From assembly GCA_029256575.1 (NCBI GenBank), contig JAQSXR010000021.1:1-64000 (forward strand): a DNA stretch of 64,000 bases, given 5' to 3'. Shown here piece after piece: positions 36,564 through 44,955 of this stretch. Both the position numbers and the translations under genes were made by a program. The notes under the pieces are model-generated. The model saw only the letters and a list, made by a program, of their open reading frames with translations, was not told the DNA's origin and ran no database searches. The DNA is from Clostridiales bacterium. Lineage in GTDB: Bacteria; Bacillota; Clostridia; Lachnospirales; JAQSXR01. Position 1 is the first letter of the stretch; each line of letters starts with the position of its first letter.

Positions 36564-36770
36564 ATGGCAATCGTAATAAATAAAGACATGATTATAGGAG
36601 AAATAATTACAATTGATAGTGGGATTATTCCAATACTTTTACAATCAGGTATGCACTGTCTTGGATGCCCATCAGCACAAGGGGAATCATTAGCTGATGC
36701 AACAGAGGTTCATGGAATTAATGCAGATGAGCTTGTGAATCAAATAAATGAGTACTTAGCTTTAAAATAA
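36564..36770 (+). CDS. DUF1858 domain protein
   Basis: A 68-residue cytoplasmic protein matching the DUF1858 family, which occurs alone or fused to hybrid-cluster and ScdA-like proteins. The family feature is the CxxC motif in GMHCLGCPSAQGESL near residue 30, after a short helical segment beginning IIGEIITID. The two cysteines suggest a redox or metal role, unproven. A strong AGGAGGG precedes the ATG. A terminator shared with convergent mecA follows. Confidence 0.85.
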   Translation: MAIVINKDMIIGEIITIDSGIIPILLQSGMHCLGCPSAQGESLADATEVHGINADELVNQINEYLALK

Positions 36771-36790
36771 TAATAAAATATATAATCTTT

Positions 36791-36823
36791 AAAGGGGGAT
36801 GCTCAATGAGCATCCCCCTCTTT
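36791..36823. terminator. Bidirectional terminator between the DUF1858 gene and mecA
   Basis: GGGGGATGCTCA (36794-36805) pairs perfectly with TGAGCATCCCCC (36807-36818). It is flanked by AAA on the left and TCTTT on the right. Confidence 0.85.
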
Positions 36824-36827
36824 AACA

Positions 36828-37595
36828 CTAAATAAGCGATAATACATATAAAGCGTTGTCTTTCACAATAACGTCAAAATGTTCATCAAAATATGCGGTA
36901 CTTACAATAGTAACGCGTTCACGTTTACCATGTTCTGCTGCAATGTGTACATAATTACTGAATTCCTCTGAAGTATGTTCTGATTTTGTCATTAGTAAGT
37001 AGTATATATTAGAGCTTGGATTCTTGTATAAGGTATTAATTCCATTATAGCTTGGAGTAAGAATTTTACCTAAGAAGCTAATATCATCTAAAGTCTTAAA
37101 TGAAAATAATTTTACTACTTGAGCATTTGCTTCTTCATCCGTTTCCTTTGATTGAGCCTTCTTTGTATTGGAACCAAGTGAATTAAATAAGCTATCTACT
37201 AATTCAAGAGTTGAATTTGATATACCAGATTCAATTTCAATATCATAGCTATCTTCGTCTTCGTCATCAATTTCATTATCATCAAAGTCCAGTGGGAGCA
37301 TCTCCTCTGTCTGCGAAAATTTTGCAAATCTTGTATCTAGTTCATCCGGGTCATCTACCTTTGTTACTATTAACATCAAACAATCTGATGAAAGAGGAAT
37401 TGCTTCTATCACTAAAGGGATATCCTCAACTTCAAAACCGAGTTCATATGAAGCTTGGTGCATAAGATCTCTGAATAATTCTTTTGCCTTCTCTGTACCA
37501 TAAGCTAACTCACTGATTCGAAGTTCACGATCTAGTAAATCTGATTTATTAAGTGTACAACGTATTTGTTTATCGCTAATTTTTTCTAGTTTCAT
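36828..37595 (-). CDS. mecA: Adaptor protein MecA
   Basis: MecA delivers substrates such as competence and stress regulators to the ClpC unfoldase. The protein has 255 residues. The N-terminal domain begins MKLEKISDKQIRCTLNKSDL and includes ELFRDLMHQASYELGFE. An acidic linker with many Asp/Glu spans about 100-125. The C-terminal ClpC-binding domain (about 165-255) contains YYLLMTKSEHTSEEF and ISTAYFDEHFDVIV-like strands. The family match is clear. Substrates in this organism are unknown. It is a single gene. Confidence 0.88.
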   Translation of the reverse strand: MKLEKISDKQIRCTLNKSDLLDRELRISELAYGTEKAKELFRDLMHQASYELGFEVEDIPLVIEAIPLSSDCLMLIVTKVDDPDELDTRFAKFSQTEEMLPLDFDDNEIDDEDEDSYDIEIESGISNSTLELVDSLFNSLGSNTKKAQSKETDEEANAQVVKLFSFKTLDDISFLGKILTPSYNGINTLYKNPSSNIYYLLMTKSEHTSEEFSNYVHIAAEHGKRERVTIVSTAYFDEHFDVIVKDNALYVLSLI

Positions 37596-37828
37596 AGTAT
37601 CACATCCTCTCTAAAGAGTATCTAAACATAAAGATGCATCTAGACAAATATTTGTTTTATAGTAATAATATATTAATTATAATCATTTATGTGTTATATG
37701 TAAAGTGGTTTAGAGATAGATTGGTGTGACAAATTGTTACATATATGTATATTTAAGATAAATATACCACCACAAAATGATATAAAAATAAAGGAATGGT
37801 ACTTAAAGGTGCAATTTATAGGGGGGAG

Positions 37829-37837
37829 TGGTATAAT
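37829..37837 (+). promoter_or_regulatory. Extended -10 promoter of the CPBP protease gene
   Basis: TGGTATAAT is an extended -10 element 29 bp upstream of the start codon. The -35 region is poor, as is usual for extended -10 promoters. The rest of 37596-37865 is AT-rich with nothing else clear. Confidence 0.5.
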
Positions 37838-37865
37838 AGCACTATAAATTACTTGGAGGAAAATC

Positions 37866-38768
37866 ATGGACAATAGCAATAAAAAATATCTCTACATATT
37901 CCAAGCTTTGTTAGCAGTCCTGCTTTATACAGTTGTTCAAGAAACGATGCACTATGCGTTTACTTTTTTGCTTGCACTTTTAAAAGGAAGCTCATCTTCC
38001 TATATAAAAAATTTAGTAGAATATATTGCAAACAATGGGGAACAACAGTTTATTAGTCTGATAGCACTAGTGGCAGCAGGATTAATTTGCATTCCAGTTT
38101 ACTATAAATGGTATAGATACACAATACGTTTTAAGAAGCACATTATAATAAAAGAAGCACTTTCTCTAAAAAATTTGTTTTTAATTTTTCTGGCTGGTAT
38201 AAGTGCAAATTTATTTATTGCTTCAATTATAGAGCTATTCAGTATAACAAAATATTTTGCTGGATATGAGGAGTCTATAAGTTTATTGTCTGATGGGAAT
38301 ATAATATTGTCAACAGTCCTTGTAGTTATAATAGCCCCAATCTGTGAAGAACTCTTAAACCGTGGTATTGTTTATGAAAAAATCAAAGCACAGTTTACGC
38401 GTTTGCCTGCAATTATTATACAAGCAGCCATTTTTGCTATTATGCATGGTAATATGCTTCAAATAATATATGCTTTTATATTAGGACTTCTTTTAGGATA
38501 TATATATGAGAAGTATAAGTCAATTTATGCACCTATTTTTATGCATTTATTATTTAATGCAACGACTAAGGCAAATGCATATATTTTTACTGATAAAATA
38601 ATTAATAATAATTCAATTATGGTAGGGGTATGCTTATTCTCTGGGATAGTATTATTTCTAGCAATGAAATATATTAGGAACAGTACTACGATTGAATATA
38701 TTCAAGAGCCAGGCTTTCAAATGTTTGATTTGAAACAACTAGGTAGTGGGGACGATTTGAATGTTTAA
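37866..38768 (+). CDS. CPBP family intramembrane metalloprotease
   Basis: A polytopic membrane protein of 300 residues with about eight hydrophobic segments. It carries the CPBP/Abi (type II CAAX protease-like) motifs: EELLNRG near residue 160, FAIMHGN near 192, and HLLFNATTK near 225. The Glu and His residues should bind the metal. Bacterial members have roles in bacteriocin immunity and membrane protein processing; the substrate here is unknown. It is monocistronic, between its own promoter and a terminator, directly upstream of the Tad-like cluster. A role in that cluster, for example processing its small membrane proteins, is speculation. Confidence 0.88.
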   Translation: MDNSNKKYLYIFQALLAVLLYTVVQETMHYAFTFLLALLKGSSSSYIKNLVEYIANNGEQQFISLIALVAAGLICIPVYYKWYRYTIRFKKHIIIKEALSLKNLFLIFLAGISANLFIASIIELFSITKYFAGYEESISLLSDGNIILSTVLVVIIAPICEELLNRGIVYEKIKAQFTRLPAIIIQAAIFAIMHGNMLQIIYAFILGLLLGYIYEKYKSIYAPIFMHLLFNATTKANAYIFTDKIINNNSIMVGVCLFSGIVLFLAMKYIRNSTTIEYIQEPGFQMFDLKQLGSGDDLNV

Positions 38769-38803
38769 CACATAAGTTTCATATAAAACAAAAACTAGGA
38801 ACG

Positions 38804-38830
38804 AAAGACTATAGAAATATAGTCTTTTGT
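38804..38830 (+). terminator. Terminator after the CPBP protease gene
   Basis: AAAGACTATA (38804-38813) pairs perfectly with TATAGTCTTT (38818-38827) around GAAA, followed by TGTTTT. Confidence 0.88.
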
Positions 38831-38853
38831 TTTGGTATATTAGGTTTAGGAAT

Positions 38854-38882
38854 TTGAAAATTATTTATATTAAATATATATA
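38854..38882 (+). promoter_or_regulatory. Candidate promoter of the Tad-like cluster
   Basis: TTGAAA (38854-38859) and TATATA (38877-38882) are 17 bp apart, leaving a leader of about 85 nt before the strong GGAGG at 38961-38965. The surrounding DNA is very AT-rich, so chance matches are possible. Confidence 0.45.
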
Positions 38883-39005
38883 TATAACAGGATGATATAA
38901 AGAGGTTATATCTAAATATATTTATATTAATTTGCATTGTCCGAAAGAGACTTATAGAGAGGAGGTAATAATTTAGAAGTCTTATCTAAGTATAAAATTA
39001 TTAAT

Positions 39006-40268
39006 ATGTTAGGGGAGGGGGGCGCATCAAAAGTATATTTAGCAGAACAGTTAAATATACAAAGGAAATGTGCAATCAAATGTATCGATAAGAGGCAAGA
39101 AGCCTATGGTCTACTTAAGAATGAGTATATGCTAATAAAGCAGCTAGAACACGTTGGAATACCACGGATTTATGATGTGGAGGAAGATGATAAGAACCTC
39201 TATATTATTGAAGAGTATATATGTGGGATGACCTTAGTGGAATTTCTTAATTCTAATTCAATGACAGAAAAAGAGTCACTTGATGTTATATTGCAGTTAT
39301 GTAATATAATCGAATATTTACATACGGTTAATGATGAACCAATTATATATCAAGATTTAAAACCAGATAATATTATTATTTGCAATAATAACCTCGTCAA
39401 ATTAATTGATTTTGGGAGTGCTATTACAAAATCGGAACTTAAAAATCAGAAGGTTAGGGGAATAACAGCCAACTTTGCAGCACCTGAACTATTCACAAAT
39501 AAGTCAATAGATCATAGGGCTGATATCTATTCAATTGGTAAAATTCTAGAATATATAATAAAAAACAATTCTATAAACATTTCTAATTCAACAAATCTAA
39601 TTCAAATCATAAAAGGGTGTTTGGAAGAATCTCCTTCAGATAGGTTCCCAAATATCAAATCAGTTATATCTAACATTCATGAAAAAATCACAGAAATATC
39701 AAGTAATCATCTCAGTAAGACAATATGTGTATTGGGCTCACAAAGAAGGATTGGAACGACATATACATCTCTTATTGTTGCCAAAGCGCTTGAGCGTATA
39801 GGACATACAGTACTAGTACGGGAAAATAATTCCAATACTAGTTTTGACCACCTGTTGGAAAGAAACAATATTAAGTTAGGGGGAGATAATTCATATATGA
39901 TAAAGGGTATTCACCTCCAACCAGCATCTATTGAAGGAAATCAGCTCGAGAACTATCAGTATATAGTTGAGGATTGCGGGGAAATCAATAGTGAGCGTAT
40001 ACCAAAAGCAGATTTCTATATTATTGTAATGGGAACAAGGGAATGGGAGTTATGTTATACCGAAAAGCTTATAGTCAGATTGAATAAGGTTACGAACAGT
40101 TTATATGTGTTTAATCTCACAACAGATACCATGTTTAGTCAAATAAAATATGTATTAGGAAAAAGATGCTGTATACAAATGCCGTATATTAAAAATCCCT
40201 TTAAATTAGACAAGGGGTTTATAAAGGAGATAATGGAGGGATTAGATAAATTAAAATACCAAATTTAA
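39006..40268 (+). CDS. Serine/threonine protein kinase fused to a degenerate MinD-like domain
   Basis: From ATG 39006 the protein has 420 residues. The kinase domain (1-230) has the glycine loop GEGGASKVYLAE, the ATP lysine in CAIKCID, the catalytic Asp in YQDLKPDN, DFG in LIDFGSA, and APEL, so it looks active. Residues 238-415 resemble a MinD/ParA-like domain, ICVLGSQRRIGTTYTSLIVA, but the Walker A lysine is missing. ATG 39006 has no ribosome site and cuts into the first beta strand. A strong GGAGG at 38961-38965 points to a start near 38973, where the in-frame codon is TTA. It heads the Tad-like cluster and may control assembly by phosphorylation, which is inferred. Confidence 0.8.
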   Translation: MLGEGGASKVYLAEQLNIQRKCAIKCIDKRQEAYGLLKNEYMLIKQLEHVGIPRIYDVEEDDKNLYIIEEYICGMTLVEFLNSNSMTEKESLDVILQLCNIIEYLHTVNDEPIIYQDLKPDNIIICNNNLVKLIDFGSAITKSELKNQKVRGITANFAAPELFTNKSIDHRADIYSIGKILEYIIKNNSINISNSTNLIQIIKGCLEESPSDRFPNIKSVISNIHEKITEISSNHLSKTICVLGSQRRIGTTYTSLIVAKALERIGHTVLVRENNSNTSFDHLLERNNIKLGGDNSYMIKGIHLQPASIEGNQLENYQYIVEDCGEINSERIPKADFYIIVMGTREWELCYTEKLIVRLNKVTNSLYVFNLTTDTMFSQIKYVLGKRCCIQMPYIKNPFKLDKGFIKEIMEGLDKLKYQI

Positions 40269-40279
40269 GATCAGGCATT

Positions 40280-40873
40280 TTGTTGCCAGGGAGAAAAGAA
40301 GGAACTAATAAAGCAGGGGGGAAAACAATTGCAGTCATTGGTGTAGGAAAGAGTGTAGGTGTGACGTACATATCTATTTCTATCGCACACTACTTAAGAT
40401 CACTTGGATATCGAGTTGCAGTGCTAGAACGAAACAAAGAGAGCCATTTTAGTTACCTGGAAAAGAATCTTTGGGTAAACAGAGAGAATGAGAAAGGATT
40501 CCGCTATCAAGGAGTAGATTATTATAAGGATGTTGGGGAAGAAGAATTACTTATCTCAAGCAGGTATGACTATTATGTATTTGATGTTGGAACGGGAAGA
40601 AATGCGATAAAGGAAATTGCACGGGCCAATTGTAAAATAGTAATAGGGTTGAATTGTGAATGGCGAATGGATGAAATACAGGAGTTCTATGATACCTATG
40701 GAAAGGAAGAGTGGTTTAGACAGGCTAATTTTATAATGAATATGTCAAATAAATATAATAATAAAGGAAACAAAATAATAAGGGAGGATTTCTATTATAT
40801 TTCTTACATATGGGATAAGTTCAAGGTTAAACCGGAGGTTAGGCAGCAGTTTAGAAGTATTATTGGACTGTGA
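40280..40873 (+). CDS. MinD/TadZ-like protein with atypical P-loop
   Basis: A soluble protein of 197 residues. The N-terminal strand and loop KTIAVIGVGKSVGVTYISIS and the following RVAVLERN have the layout of MinD/CpaE-type ATPases. The lysine-threonine pair of the deviant Walker A motif is replaced (SVGVTY). A Walker B-like strand YDYYVFDVG lies near residue 97. It follows the kinase by 11 bp. The TTG at 40280 has a weak ribosome site; a stronger AGGGGGG at 40315-40321 precedes an in-frame ATT instead, so the start is uncertain. TadZ/CpaE homologues position the pilus machine at the pole. Confidence 0.65.
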   Translation: MLPGRKEGTNKAGGKTIAVIGVGKSVGVTYISISIAHYLRSLGYRVAVLERNKESHFSYLEKNLWVNRENEKGFRYQGVDYYKDVGEEELLISSRYDYYVFDVGTGRNAIKEIARANCKIVIGLNCEWRMDEIQEFYDTYGKEEWFRQANFIMNMSNKYNNKGNKIIREDFYYISYIWDKFKVKPEVRQQFRSIIGL

Positions 40874-40909
40874 TTAGGTATATAAAAACTAATAATAAGG
40901 GAGTGTGGA

Positions 40910-41728
40910 ATGAAAGTATCAAAGCAAAGAAAGAAGAGCAATTTGATAGCTGGACTAACGGGAGGGCTAGCTACATTATTAATCGTAGTTATTTGTACGG
41001 GAGTGTATCTAAGATTTATGAAAGAGGAAAAGAAAGATATATCATTAGAGGAATATGTACATATAGATAATCTAAAAAAAGTTGTTGTTACAAAAGAAGA
41101 TATTATAATGGGAGACAAAATTACAGCTGAGATGCTTGACGTTGTATATATTGAGGGAGAAGCAACAGAATATGCGCTTGATCTGACAGATATAATTGGA
41201 AAGAGAAGTGGGGGCAATATTCTAAAAGGAATGCCAATTGTTAAGAATAACCTTTTTGAGGACATTGTGGTTAGTGATGATTTAAGAAATCATGAGATTA
41301 CGTATATTGAACTTCCATCACTTTTAAAAAAGGGAGATTATATCGACATAAGAATTGTATTTCCTGATGGCGAAGACTACATAGTTGTATCAAAGAAGCA
41401 GGTACAACGCGTGGAGTACAGTGAAGAAGGGACTTTGTTCTCGACAATGTGGGTTAATTTGCAAGAGAATGAGAGGTTACATTTATCAAGCGCTATCGTT
41501 GAAGCTGCAGCATATGAAACTGCGAAAATATATGCAATAAGTTATGTGCTACCAGATCTACAAGAAGAGGCGATTGTGAATTATCCAGTTAATACAAATG
41601 TATATGAGCTCATAATTAATAACCCAAATATCGTAGATGAAGCGATTAAGAAGTTAACCATAAGAGGAGAGAATACCTATGTAAAAGGAGACGAGGAGGA
41701 TATCATAAAATACCAATATGAGGAGTGA
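40910..41728 (+). CDS. CpaB/RcpC-like SAF domain membrane protein
   Basis: A protein of 272 residues with a basic N-terminus, one membrane segment (about 13-34), and an external SAF-like domain. VVVTKEDIIMGDKITAEML near residue 57 and the following GKRSGGNILKGMPIVKNNL match the SAF domain found in CpaB/RcpC pilus proteins. The segment LLKKGDYIDIRIVFPDGEDY near 137 matches the RcpC region after SAF. In Gram-negative Tad systems this subunit contacts the secretin; there is no secretin here, so its role must differ, perhaps a wall-spanning adaptor. AGGGAG precedes the ATG. Confidence 0.7.
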   Translation: MKVSKQRKKSNLIAGLTGGLATLLIVVICTGVYLRFMKEEKKDISLEEYVHIDNLKKVVVTKEDIIMGDKITAEMLDVVYIEGEATEYALDLTDIIGKRSGGNILKGMPIVKNNLFEDIVVSDDLRNHEITYIELPSLLKKGDYIDIRIVFPDGEDYIVVSKKQVQRVEYSEEGTLFSTMWVNLQENERLHLSSAIVEAAAYETAKIYAISYVLPDLQEEAIVNYPVNTNVYELIINNPNIVDEAIKKLTIRGENTYVKGDEEDIIKYQYEE

Positions 41729-41733
41729 TATAA

Positions 41734-42348
41734 ATGAATTTATTTGTTATTGGAGTACAAAATGAAAACAAGCATAGATTTATATGCTATCTTGGTAAAT
41801 ATTTAAGCGGGAAATACAAAGTAGGGATTGTTTCTCTCTATAAAAAAGATTGTTATGATATTGATGTTTTCGAAATAGAAGAACGTGAAGATTTAATAAT
41901 TAACAGCACGATATCAAATACATATGATTATGATGTGATTATTTATGATATTTGCAAAGATAGAGAATCATTAGAGGATGGAAATAAGATTTTCTATTCT
42001 ACGATAGATAAGGCGGATATGGATAAGAATAAGCCTAATTTCACGACAAGTTCTTTATCTGATCAATCATTCATTGTATATGATAACCTTATAAAGGGAT
42101 CTTGCATTGATAAAAGATTTATTTGTAATTATTTATTGGGAGAGGGTAATGTTCCTAAGAAAATATTTTTTATACACTATAATCTAGATACACAACGAGT
42201 ATTAATGGAAAATGATTTTAAGCAATGTTACTCATTGAAAAGGTTAAGGGGTGAATACTTAAGCACGATTGTTAATTTGTGTACCTTAATGGAATTAACA
42301 GGAGGGGATGAGACAAAAAAAATCCTAAAAGTATGCGAGGGGAGATAG
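41734..42348 (+). CDS. Unrecognised cluster protein, possibly a decayed MinD-like fold
   Basis: I do not recognise this 204-residue protein with confidence. The N-terminus MNLFVIGVQNENKHRFICYL, followed by KVGIVSLYKK, has the strand-loop-helix-strand order of its MinD-like neighbours, with no P-loop glycines or lysine. A strand YDYDVIIYDI near residue 67 corresponds to the Walker B position. The rest is charged alpha/beta. It starts 6 bp after the CpaB-like gene and ends 1 bp before the next gene, so it is tightly coupled. Confidence 0.5.
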   Translation: MNLFVIGVQNENKHRFICYLGKYLSGKYKVGIVSLYKKDCYDIDVFEIEEREDLIINSTISNTYDYDVIIYDICKDRESLEDGNKIFYSTIDKADMDKNKPNFTTSSLSDQSFIVYDNLIKGSCIDKRFICNYLLGEGNVPKKIFFIHYNLDTQRVLMENDFKQCYSLKRLRGEYLSTIVNLCTLMELTGGDETKKILKVCEGR

Positions 42349-42349
42349 A

Positions 42350-43147
42350 ATGCAAATTGCTTTTTGGACAAATGTGAATGGTTTGGGTGGAAATTCTGCA
42401 ATAGCAGCTGTGGTTGCAGGAACTCTTGCGTTGGAGAAAGGCTTGAGTACAGTAATTGTTGATAATGCAAGTAAACAAAGTAGAATTAATAATTTTTTTC
42501 AGATTAAGAGCAAGACTTCTCCCCTATGGGAGAGTAAAGTAGGGGTAAATGGAGTTCTTCAATTAGCAAGGGTAGACAAGCTAACGGATACAAACATTAA
42601 AAACTATGCAAAAACTTTAGTGAAGAATGTAGGGTTTGATATATTTGAGGATAGATTTGAGTGTGAAAATGATTTGTTTGAAGAAAACAAGGACGTTTTT
42701 ATGAAGAGTATAAAGTGCCTAAATGAAGCTTATGATGTAGTTTGCTTTGATATTGGAGTGGGTATATCGAATGATTTGAGTAATTTGATATTGGAAAGGT
42801 CAGATATCATTGTTGTCAGTCTAAATCAAAATAAGCAATTATGGAGTAATATGCTTACATTGATTAGTGAATCATCTTTGTTTTTGAATAAACAAATTAT
42901 CTTTGTGATTGGTAGATATGACTATAGATCAAGGGTAAAAGTGGTAAATTTAAAAAGAGAATTTAGATTAAAAAATACAATAGCAATACCCTATAATATA
43001 GACTTTATGGATAGTTGTAACGCTGGTAAGGTTATTGAATATTTACTAAGGAATTATAAGTGTAGCAAAAATGATGATAACTATGGATTTATAGAACAGG
43101 TTAATGAATTGGTAGAGGTAATACTAGAAATGGGGGAGGACAAGTGA
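42350..43147 (+). CDS. MinD/CpaE-like protein with altered Walker A
   Basis: A soluble protein of 265 residues with a MinD/ParA-like layout. IAFWTNVNGLGGNSAIAAVV at residues 3-22 occupies the P-loop place, with Asn-Ser where Lys-Thr is usual, followed by STVIVDNAS. A Walker B-like strand AYDVVCFDIGVG lies near residue 129, and a late strand IIFVIGRYDYRSRVKV follows near 182. TadZ proteins with atypical Walker A motifs are known. It overlaps the following ATPase gene by 4 bp (GTGA), a sign of coupling. It may link the ATPase to a cell-pole position. Confidence 0.7.
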   Translation: MQIAFWTNVNGLGGNSAIAAVVAGTLALEKGLSTVIVDNASKQSRINNFFQIKSKTSPLWESKVGVNGVLQLARVDKLTDTNIKNYAKTLVKNVGFDIFEDRFECENDLFEENKDVFMKSIKCLNEAYDVVCFDIGVGISNDLSNLILERSDIIVVSLNQNKQLWSNMLTLISESSLFLNKQIIFVIGRYDYRSRVKVVNLKREFRLKNTIAIPYNIDFMDSCNAGKVIEYLLRNYKCSKNDDNYGFIEQVNELVEVILEMGEDK

Positions 43148-44955
43148 AAACATTTTTAATTATTAACCTTATCTGCTTATTAATTTGCTATATCGCCTTA
43201 CTAATAGTCAAAAGAGGACCAAGACAAATACAAGATGAGAGGGAAGTTCTATCTATTCCTATTTTAGTTGAGAAGGTAAAGGATGAACTTTATGAGCTAA
43301 CCAGAAGTAACATATATGAGCTGGGGTTAGATTCGGATCAGCTAAAGAAGCGAATTGAAAGAAGAGGTGAATTAAAACAAGCGCTAAAGAACTGCGTATA
43401 TGGGTCTAAGTCAGACAGAGAGTATGTGAAAGAAATAATATATGGGGTATTAAAGGATAAGTACATAACAGAAGAAAATGTGAATGATATTATTCCATTT
43501 ATGAAATCACATAAACTAACAAGTGAAGAGAAATTTGACATTGTATTATATGATTATAAACAAGAGTATGGGGATGAAGCTATTAATAGATTAGTGGGAA
43601 AGTATGAGCTAGCAGAAGAAAAAGTAAAAAACGACGTATGTGTATATGATGTAACCGGAGAAGAAATAGACGATATTTATGAAAAAGAAGGGGTTGTGTT
43701 AAGTTATAAGGATAAACTTAAGATTATTACTCAAAGGGTATATCAAGATTATAAAGGGTTAGGGGTATTAGATGAAATTCGATTTATGAATATTGATGGG
43801 GTATCGGGAGGGGTGTCAGGTACTGAGCGATCGATAGGAATAGAAGAGAATAGTTTGCTTAGAAGTATCTGGATGTATTATAAGGGGAAGACAGTTAGGC
43901 TATCATTTATGAAATTTAGTTCTCTAAACGAATTAAAGCGAATCTGTCAAAATATATATCGATATAACAAGGCGGGTCAACTTTCAGAATGTAAAAGTTA
44001 TATCATCAATGAATTAATAGATGGTTCAAGAGTTCTCGTTGTAAGACCTAGTTTTAGTGAAAGTTATGCTTTTTTTATCCGAAGGTTGCAGCATAATAAA
44101 GTAGTGCTTGAGGAATTAGTAACAGGTAAGAATTCTTCAACAGCAATTGAACTAATGAAGTTCTTGGTTAAGGGCTGCCAAGTAACGTCTATAACAGGTT
44201 CTCAAGGCTCCGGTAAAACAACTTTGTTAATGGCCCTAGTAAAGCATATATACGGGACTTTAACATTAAGAGTACAGGAGACAGCATTTGAATTACATCT
44301 TAGAAATTTATACCCAACAAGAAATATATTAAGCTTTCGCGAAACGGAATATGTAAGTGGGCAGGAGGGGCTGGACTTACAGAAAAAGACAGACGGAGCA
44401 GTAAATATATTAGGGGAAATTGCCACAGATGAAGTAGCCGCTTGGATGCTACAAATGGCCCAAGTTGCATCCTTATTTACATTATTTACGCACCATGCCA
44501 AAACTGTTGATACTCTAATAATGTCACTTCGAAATTCATTATTAAAGTGTGAGGTTTTCAATAATGAGAAAATAGCGGAGCAGCAGGTGGTTCAAGTACT
44601 TAATTTTGATATTCATCTTAATAAAACCTTCGATGGAAAAAGGTATATAGAGAGAGTAACTGAAATTATTCCTATCAGTCAAACGAAAGAATATCCATCC
44701 CTGTATAAGGAGAATAAAGAAGAATTTTTAGATAATATCCAAGAGTATTTCTATAGATCTACCGATAGAAAGCAGTATGAATATGTTAATATTCTTGAGT
44801 ACATAAATGGGGAATATATAATAATGAATCCAATTTCTTCCCAAACGATTGATGACATGAATAAATATATGAATGTGAAGGATCAAAGAGAGTTTAAACG
44901 ATTTATTGAGAATAATTGGGGGGATGGGGTTGAAATGGAAAGAATGGCTTTATAG
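43144..44955 (+). CDS. TadA/CpaF-like secretion ATPase with N-terminal membrane anchor
   Basis: This is the hexameric motor ATPase of type II/IV secretion and Tad pili. The 603-residue protein begins with a membrane segment (about 3-22), unlike typical CpaF, which is soluble. The N-terminal domain spans about 150-330. The core has Walker A GSQGSGKTTLLMAL near residue 355, the Asp-box equivalent RVQETAFELHL, and a Walker B-like segment GAVNILGEIATDEVAAWML. FTHHAKTVDTLIMSLRNSLL supplies the His box. The Walker A is intact here, unlike in the cluster's MinD-like proteins. Start GTG overlaps the preceding stop. Confidence 0.88.
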   Translation: MKTFLIINLICLLICYIALLIVKRGPRQIQDEREVLSIPILVEKVKDELYELTRSNIYELGLDSDQLKKRIERRGELKQALKNCVYGSKSDREYVKEIIYGVLKDKYITEENVNDIIPFMKSHKLTSEEKFDIVLYDYKQEYGDEAINRLVGKYELAEEKVKNDVCVYDVTGEEIDDIYEKEGVVLSYKDKLKIITQRVYQDYKGLGVLDEIRFMNIDGVSGGVSGTERSIGIEENSLLRSIWMYYKGKTVRLSFMKFSSLNELKRICQNIYRYNKAGQLSECKSYIINELIDGSRVLVVRPSFSESYAFFIRRLQHNKVVLEELVTGKNSSTAIELMKFLVKGCQVTSITGSQGSGKTTLLMALVKHIYGTLTLRVQETAFELHLRNLYPTRNILSFRETEYVSGQEGLDLQKKTDGAVNILGEIATDEVAAWMLQMAQVASLFTLFTHHAKTVDTLIMSLRNSLLKCEVFNNEKIAEQQVVQVLNFDIHLNKTFDGKRYIERVTEIIPISQTKEYPSLYKENKEEFLDNIQEYFYRSTDRKQYEYVNILEYINGEYIIMNPISSQTIDDMNKYMNVKDQREFKRFIENNWGDGVEMERMAL

